DNA of 64,000 bases from Lutjanus erythropterus (taxonomy: Eukaryota > Chordata > Actinopteri > Lutjaniformes > Lutjanidae): assembly GCA_020091685.1 (NCBI GenBank), contig CM034603.1, positions 8,476,683 to 8,540,682 of the forward strand, written 5' to 3'. This document shows positions 58,017 to 64,000 of this stretch, in pieces. Within the stretch, counting starts at the first letter, position 1; the number at the start of each line of letters is the position of its first letter. The translations under genes were made by a program, and so were the position numbers. The notes below the pieces were generated by a model. The model was not told where the DNA came from and did no database searches. It saw nothing but the letters and a program-made list of their open reading frames with translations.

Positions 58017-58155
58017 GTAAGTAGAGACAAAAACAGGTTTATTAGCTTCTCATTGTGGTTCATGTTTTTTAATTTTGCAGCAAGTTGTATAAAGTCTTAT
58101 TGCACGCTGAAAAGTGACAGTGTTAACCATGTCACCTGTGTGTGTGTGTTTACAG
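58017..58155 (+). other. rnf220: rnf220 intron H-I (139 bp)
   Basis: A short intron, GTAAGT to ACCTGTGTGTGTGTGTTTACAG, again with UG repeats in the acceptor tract. Confidence 0.95.
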
Positions 58156-58267
58156 AGATGCCTTCAACGAGCAACGGAGAAAGCAGCAAGACAGACCCCA
58201 GCACTCCTTCGTCCTCCTCCTCTTCCTCCTGTGCGCCACGCACCTGTAAAAACAGTGAGATCGAAAA
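58156..58267 (+). CDS. rnf220: rnf220 exon I: Ser-rich segment before the coiled coil
   Basis: This is a 112-bp exon with donor AAA|GTAGGT. It completes Glu, then encodes MPSTSNGESSKTDPSTPSSS, SSSSCAPRTCKNSEIE and two bases of a Lys codon. The MPSTSNGESSK start and TCKNSEIEK end match human RNF220 (MPSTSNGESSK...TCKNSDIEK). Between them human has the short QEAMQK, whereas here a TDPSTP-Ser7-CAPR stretch encoded by TCC/TCT repeats is inserted, a low-complexity expansion. In human the next residues begin the coiled coil (ITEDSAVTTFEALKARVREL) and then the RING finger; no exon for these was found before 64000. Confidence 0.96.
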
Positions 58268-58704
58268 GTAGGTTGCACACATACATACATGGACACACAC
58301 ACACACACGCCATGATCTAGTTGTAAAAGGTGAGAAAATGACTCCCACTGTAGTGTCACACACATACACACGCCAATGGTGATCCTATGACTTTCTGATG
58401 AGTTTTCTTACTTGCGGCAGAGTCGCCTTGTAGATGGCCATTAATGATGCATTTTGTGTGGATTCTGTGTTTGCTGTGTGTGAGTCAGGGAAGGTCTTTT
58501 CAGGCATTGATTTTTTTTCCTTGAGTCATGTTCTCTCAGCACAGAGCTGCCTTAGAATCATTAATAGGCACATAGCAGATACTAGAACACACACACTAGC
58601 TGTGAGGCAGCAGTGCGAAGACACATGCAAATGTTTGTTCACACAAACAAATGCCTTCAAAAACACTTTATACAGTGTGACATGATGCATGGTAAACAGT
58701 TAAA

Positions 58705-59544
58705 GGAATAGTTGGGATTATTTGATGTGGGGTTGTTTGAAGTACTTATTGATAGTCAATATTAGCTACTTTAGGTGTTGCTTGACACATCCCCAGTGTG
58801 GAGAAGCAGAGAGGAGCACCAGCACAGAAGCTGAGCAGTATACTGCTGTCGACGGAGCAACAAAAGGTATTTTAGCCACTTATAAGAAAAATTAGCATGA
58901 TTTTAAGTGTGCGCTATATATAGAATATTTTCACCTCTTTGCCTTGCTGTCAGACAGTCTTTTCCAACGGGAAACTGCCGTTAATCACTCTCTCCAAATC
59001 AACCAAACTCCATAGGTGAAATCAGTCATTTTACTTCAAAGAACACAGGAGTTATTGGTCTACTGCTGCCGCCATCAGTTAGTTTGTTTGTTATTGTGTG
59101 ACTTTGGTGTTTTAAAAGGTTAGTTCAGATTCATTTAAGTCACAAAATAACAAACAAACTTAACAGATCATGGCAGCAGTAGACTAGGAACTCCAGTGTT
59201 CTGCGAGGTAAAGTGACATATTTTGCCTATGGAGTTTGGAGAGAATGATAATTGGCTCATGTAACGTTGGTTTCCTGTCAGAAAGAGCTGTCTGACAGCG
59301 GCTCACAGCATTAAAAATATTCTAAATATGGCATACACTTAAACTTATAATGATTTTTATAAGATGGGCCTTCTTTAAGTGGTGGTGTTGCTCCGTCCAC
59401 AGCAGTTCATTGCTTAGCTTCTGTGCTAGTTCTCCTCTGTGCTTCTCCAAACTGAAGGCGTGATGTCTGCCGTCTACTGTGGGTAATACACTGAATATGT
59501 ATAAGTACCTCATACAACCGTACATCAAATAATTCTAACTATCC
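58705..59544. mobile_element. Foldback (palindromic) element, 840 bp
   Basis: Two inverted arms of about 400 bp meet near 59120. The left end GGAATAGTTGGGATTATTTGATG mirrors the right end CATCAAATAATTCTAACTATCC. Inner pairs include GAGAAGCAGAGAGGAGCACCAGCACAGAAGCT (58800) with AGCTTCTGTGCTAGTTCTCCTCTGTGCTTCTC (59418), and CTGCTGCCGCCATCAGTTAGTTTGTTTG (59062) with CAAACAAACTTAACAGATCATGGCAGCAG (59151). TTAA occurs just outside both ends (58700 and 59548), which could be a target duplication. Arms are diverged; no coding capacity. Confidence 0.8.
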
Positions 59545-59751
59545 TTGTTAAAGTTACTCATTATTTGTTTTTGAGACACTTGGGTGAATGCAAGACCAAA
59601 CATATTACAATAATTAGCCTAACTCTGAGAGTTACATGCAGAGGTAAAGAAGGCAAATAATATTTTTGAGTTCATGTTTAGCAGAAGTACTCTGGAAATG
59701 TTTGTTTCTGAGAATAAGAAGACAGAAAGTTCCCTTCACCAAGTTGTGTTT

Positions 59752-59753
<2 letters not shown>

Positions 59754-59817
<64 letters not shown>
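59754..59817 (+). repeat. (CA)n microsatellite
   Basis: About 31 CA units. Confidence 0.98.
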
Positions 59818-59818
<1 letters not shown>

Positions 59819-59924
59819 GCAGACACACTGGCCTATCCATTAGAACAGCCAGTGTGTGAAAGGCCAGTGCTCTGTAATTCCCTCATTTCCATCTCCTCAT
59901 CCATATTCTGCCACAAGTAAACAA

Positions 59925-59925
<1 letters not shown>

Positions 59926-59978
<53 letters not shown>
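59926..59978 (+). repeat. (CA)n microsatellite
   Basis: About 26 CA units, only 108 bases from the previous run. Confidence 0.98.
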
Positions 59979-59981
<3 letters not shown>

Positions 59982-61434
59982 CGCACACAGACACCCTCAT
60001 ACCCTGTCCCCTGCATGGGTAATAGAGGTCAGCTCATTGCGAGAGCGAGAGAGAGAAACGTCCGTGGGCAAGCGAGCAAAGAGAAAGAGGGATTTGGTTG
60101 ATTGGTTGCTTCTGCATGTCTGGCATATTCTCCTGTCCTTTTGCCCCAAGAGATTACACACACCCATACACACACACTGAGCTGGGGTCAGCCTGCTTGT
60201 TGCCTTCCATCCCAGCCCCTATTTCTTAAAGTGATTTCCTTTGTCCACCTCAAGTGCCTTTAAGAATCCCCTGTAAAAATCACCACTCTCCTTTTGTGTT
60301 TCATAACGTTTCCCTCTTTGCTCATTTCCTCAGGGGAAATGTTAGTATCAATGTTTGGAGTGTTAAAAGCATTGTTTTTCCTGTTATTGGAAACCTCAGT
60401 CAATGCTATATTGGCTCGCAGTCTCGTAAGCTGCTGACAGAATCTGATTAAGGAAAGTCTAAAATGCATATTTACTAAAAATACTTTTGTAAAGAAATAA
60501 TTAACCTGTACGTCTGTGATACTATACATTTTTTCATTCTTTGCACAAGTATTAAACATGTTCCCTGTCACCTCTGGGAAGGCTGCATGCGATAAATGCT
60601 TCATTTAAATGAATCAATGGGCACTCAGCGTGTGTGTTCCCCATATTAAATATCAGCAGAGGGGATAACTGGTGAATAAGCAGAGCGGCTTGAAGTGTAT
60701 TGATCAGAAACAGCACTGCAAGGCAAGAGGTGTGTGCGTGTGTTTGCTGAGCGAGGGGGTGCATTCGATAAGTTGCCTGTAGTGTGAGCGTCCTTGTTTT
60801 ACTTTATGTGTGTGCACACGTTGTTTGTATCTGAGAGAAAGAGATGTAGGCAGGTCAGTGTGGCTGAGTAGAGTGGCAGTGGTCAGACAGAGGTGATTGA
60901 TTCACTCGTGCAGACACACACACACAGGTGGTGTATCATGATGTCAGTGAGGACATGCTCCCCATGCTGCTGTTTGTACAGCACAAACACATACACAACC
61001 CAGTAGGTGTGCTGATTGTAAGACTTTCTGAAGAGATGATCCGGTGAAGCTTTCACCACATTTGAGAAACACTGATAAACTCTGTTGTAGGGTTGCAATT
61101 TTTGTGTATTTTCCCTAACTGAAATTTGTCGTTTAATCATTAACACACACATATTGACATATCTTTTTCTCAGTTTAAGTTGTATTTAATCATTTCTAGC
61201 AGCACGTTAGTTGTGTAAAACATTAGTTTATGAAGCACAAACAATTTAAGGAACAGAATAATAAAACAGTAAGGCTTGAAACAGCTGCTCTTGTGTCCAC
61301 CTGTCCTTATTCAATAAGTGGCTCAGAAATTGTGAGCCCTAATTAAGATTTTTGTCACATTTTCAGGTGAAGATTCCTCATAGTTCTGGTTTCAGAAACC
61401 AGTGGATAGATGGAAATAAAGAATAAAAGTCACT

Positions 61435-61732
61435 ATTGGTGCTTAAAGTGGGAATCCACCAATCCAGTTCATTGGTTCAGTATCAGCGCCGATACTGACC
61501 TATCAGAGTATCAGCCAGACTTGACTGATCCACATATGATGCAGGTTCTTTGTCAGTTTCATAAAAAAAAAAAATCAGTGTTTCTGCTGTCAGCCACATT
61601 CATTCAGTCAAGTTATTCTGCCAGCTGAGTTTATGTGCCACAGAAATCTCTAAAAAAGGATTCTAATATAGTTTACAGATTTTTAAATTTGGGGAAAGAA
61701 GAGCACTGGCAGATTGTGCATCCCTAGTAGAG
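61435..61732. mobile_element. hAT-like remnant (GATGCAC end)
   Basis: CAGTATCAGCGCCGATACTGACC is internal sequence typical of a common fish hAT-derived repeat. ATTGTGCATCCCTAGTAG at 61714-61731 is the inverse of its CTAGGGATGCAC terminus. The left end may be TAGGGTTGCAATTTTTG at 61088. No coding content. Confidence 0.5.
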
Positions 61733-62641
61733 AGTCACTTGATTTAGAAAGCACATTTAAATTCAACAATAAGTACACAGATAGAGAACTGAGACTGGGA
61801 CATAAAAAGAAGTAATGGAAGTCCAAAAATGGTCTCAGTGGAGGAACTTTTAATGCTTTTATTTGTGTGGGTATTATTAACATTGAGAGGGTGAAAGTTG
61901 TACAGTCCAGGGAGCACAACAGTAAAGGACAGATTCCCCCCGTTAGATTTCAGCCAAAGCTCCTTAAAAGCCAACTTTAGGTCTTCCTACAATCTTATGG
62001 TACAATGGCTACTATTGACTACAAACTCTTATGTTAAATAGTAGATTGTATTTGCTTTTACTGAACTGTATTGTACAAACAAAATTAGCCCAAACTTTCT
62101 CTGTCGGTTGCTACAGTTGTCAGCAAATGGTGCTGTAGACAGAGCTGTCACAGGCTGGGATTGAGGACAGATTTTTATTTTCTTGCCACAGACCATAAAT
62201 AACGTCAGACGAATGTTTGGTAAAGGAATCACTTTTGGAAATAAAGTAAATCTCTTAAGATTTCATTTCGTGGGAATCATCACTCTCCCCTAAAGCCAAG
62301 AACTACCTTAGGTTCTAAGAATTTCTGAACAAAATGTGACGTTATGACTTCTTTATGGCCAACATGTAGGTGTGTGTGTCGCAACATGATGTTCTAGCAG
62401 AGGTCTTAGTGAGCACCTGGAGCAGAACATGCCTTAATCTAAGTATCCATTTAGAGGGAGCCAACAAGATGCTGAATGATTGCAGTGGAAGCGGCAGTCA
62501 GCTGGCTGGCTGGAACAATTCCCTGCCTCACTCTTCTCCGCTTGCTATAAATGCACGTATTTGTGGAGCTTCTGTGCCCCTCTGTCCCCAAATGAAAATG
62601 AGATTTGTCTCCTTTCGTTACATTGATACATTGTACCCATG

Positions 62642-62643
<2 letters not shown>

Positions 62644-62712
<69 letters not shown>
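62644..62712 (+). repeat. (GT)n microsatellite
   Basis: About 34 uninterrupted GT units. Confidence 0.98.
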
Positions 62713-62713
<1 letters not shown>

Positions 62714-62779
62714 AGTGTGTGTGTGGGGATCTGCACAGGGCAGCGTTAGTGAAATCTCTCTGTCTCTGATCCCAGATGG

Positions 62780-63050
62780 GTAATGATCTGGTCGCCTCCC
62801 GGGGCGTCCTCGTTCCCTTGCTCATTCCCCTGCAAGATAAATGAGCTCACATACACACACACTGACACACACACATGCACACACGTACGATGCCGGAGAC
62901 GCTCTTTCCCCTCTAAGATAAATGGCCCCTCCAATGCCGCCAATGCGATTGCTGCCAAATTTGGTGCTCCAGCTGGAACAATGCAGAGAGATTTCCATGT
63001 GGTTTCTGCAAATAATTGAATCTGTCCTCAATTTGGAAGTGATGAAGCTA
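62780..63050. promoter_or_regulatory. Candidate conserved non-coding element with repeated GATA cores
   Basis: Unique sequence interrupted by one CA run. CCCCTGCAAGATAAATG (62828) and CCCCTCTAAGATAAATG (62910) are near-identical, each with an AGATAA GATA-type core. The right half contains GCCGCCAATGCG, TTTGCAAATAATTGAATC-type octamer/homeodomain cores (TCTGCAAATAATTGAAT) and GGAACAATG (SOX-like). Function is inferred. Confidence 0.35.
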
Positions 63051-63278
63051 GATTTTTACCCTCCATACCCCCCCTCCATGCACACACACACACACTGGCC
63101 AGTCTCTCGCTGCCTCTTCCTCTCTGGGTCTTCTCTTTTTTGTTGTCGCTGAGCCACATTTCTCTCTCTTTCTCCCTTCTTTCTCCTTTCCATTTCTCTT
63201 TTCTCGCCGTCCTCTGTCTCAATTTTTCTCAGGCACTTACAAAACGCAGCCCTCCCCTTCCTTTTTGCCATCTGAGAC

Positions 63279-63280
<2 letters not shown>

Positions 63281-63324
<44 letters not shown>
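63281..63324 (+). repeat. (CA)n microsatellite
   Basis: About 22 CA units. Confidence 0.98.
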
Positions 63325-63326
<2 letters not shown>

Positions 63327-63840
63327 CGGGCTGAGGCAGGGGAAATCAATAGTGACTTAAATGTTTTATCATGGTGTGTCAGTGTAGTTAAGGCCTCGGT
63401 TAACAGGGTGCAGCAGAGAATGATGCTCTAAAGGGATTTACCGCTGCTATTTTCCCGGCACATACATGAGATTTATTTCCCTACCTGGTGGATACAATGT
63501 TTGCTAGAATATCGTGCCAAAATACTTTTTTGAATTAATTCTTACGTAATGGTATCATCTGTGTGCGCACGTGTTGAGAGAGAAGCTGAGTGAGGCCAAA
63601 ATGTAGGTAGACAGTAGATTAAGACACGGGGCTGATTGAGATGGATGGTGGAGGTCTTCAGCTATACACAGACACACACACACTAATGAAATGAGAAATA
63701 GCCCCACACACATTGGGGACAGAGCGCTAAATAGAGGGGAGGCACAGCCATCTATCTGTCCCTGTCAGGCTTTCTTGCTTGCTTGTCGCCATAGGGATGA
63801 CTGGAGATGGAAATGCACTACAATTTCACTTTCTTTCTCT

Positions 63841-63843
<3 letters not shown>

Positions 63844-63912
<69 letters not shown>
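63844..63912 (+). repeat. (CA)n microsatellite
   Basis: About 34 CA units. Confidence 0.98.
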
Positions 63913-63914
<2 letters not shown>

Positions 63915-64000
63915 TCAAAAAGCCCTGTGGGGCAGTAACTAAGTTGGAGTAGGAGCATGTTGTGTGAATGGAAGTTGTATTTCAGTATTGGTTCCTCAGT

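Larger units (their letters stand above)
58268..64000 (+). other. rnf220: rnf220 intron after exon I (5' part)
   Basis: This is at least 5.7 kb with no recognisable coiled-coil or RING exon. It holds a foldback element, very long CA/GT repeats, a hAT-like remnant and a candidate regulatory block, listed separately. I see nothing definable in 58310-58704, 59980-61430, 61735-62640 and 63330-63840 apart from short CA runs; 63140-63240 is pyrimidine-rich. Confidence 0.85.

Noticed and set aside
58785-58878. Possible rnf220 coiled-coil exon (open, AG and GT at its edges)
   Set aside because: The sequence belongs to the arm of the foldback element and recurs inverted at 59400-59460; it does not encode ITEDSAVTTFEAL.
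58268-64000. Search for the coiled-coil and RING exons of rnf220
   Set aside because: No sequence encoding the expected coiled coil, CLICMDSY or CPQCNT motifs was found on the + strand, so these exons are placed beyond the window.

Overview
The window is vertebrate nuclear DNA, almost certainly from a percomorph (spiny-rayed) teleost. I base this on nine spliced exons of a vertebrate gene, very dense (CA)n/(GT)n microsatellites, and several short interspersed repeats that I recognise as abundant in percomorph genomes. I cannot name the species. There is no sign of prokaryotic, organellar or viral gene organisation, and almost every long open frame is low-complexity repeat translation.

The only gene I can support is rnf220, encoding the E3 ubiquitin-protein ligase RNF220, on the + strand. 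Nine coding exons (26917-58267) join in perfect phase into about 312 residues. Over nearly all of that length they match the middle of human RNF220 as I remember it. The large N-terminal exon or exons lie upstream of base 1. The C-terminal coiled-coil and RING exons lie beyond base 64000. I cannot tell whether this is the a or b teleost duplicate.

Layout: 1-26916 is upstream intron with transposon remnants, microsatellites and several unique GC-rich or homeobox-site-rich blocks that look like conserved non-coding elements. 26917-47422 holds exons with introns of 3-8 kb. 47423-49038 is a 1.6 kb intron. 49169-57642 is an 8.5 kb intron. 57643-58267 is a compact three-exon cluster with introns of 125 and 139 bp. 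58268-64000 is the start of another large intron.

The most interesting signal is a set of isoform-making devices inside rnf220. A CpG-rich promoter-like block (about 43668-43942) is followed by an ATG in ideal context (43943), a splice donor (43970) and, 145 bp later, exon D in matching phase. This would give an RNF220 starting at the RVRANRQ segment, without the N-terminal region and the first zinc-binding motif. A strong donor inside exon E (47345) would remove exactly 26 residues containing a C2HC zinc finger, in frame. A phase-neutral 69-bp candidate cassette exon lies at 37420-37488, and a CAGCAG tandem acceptor at exon B adds or drops one serine. CA-rich tracts just downstream of three donors and UG-rich acceptor tracts at three exons may tune this splicing.

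Mobile DNA is fragmentary and non-autonomous: two hAT-type elements with perfect 8-bp target duplications, two long foldback (palindromic) elements, several MITEs, one tRNA-derived SINE, one 5S-rRNA-derived fragment and one small LINE reverse-transcriptase fragment about 24 bases from an exon.
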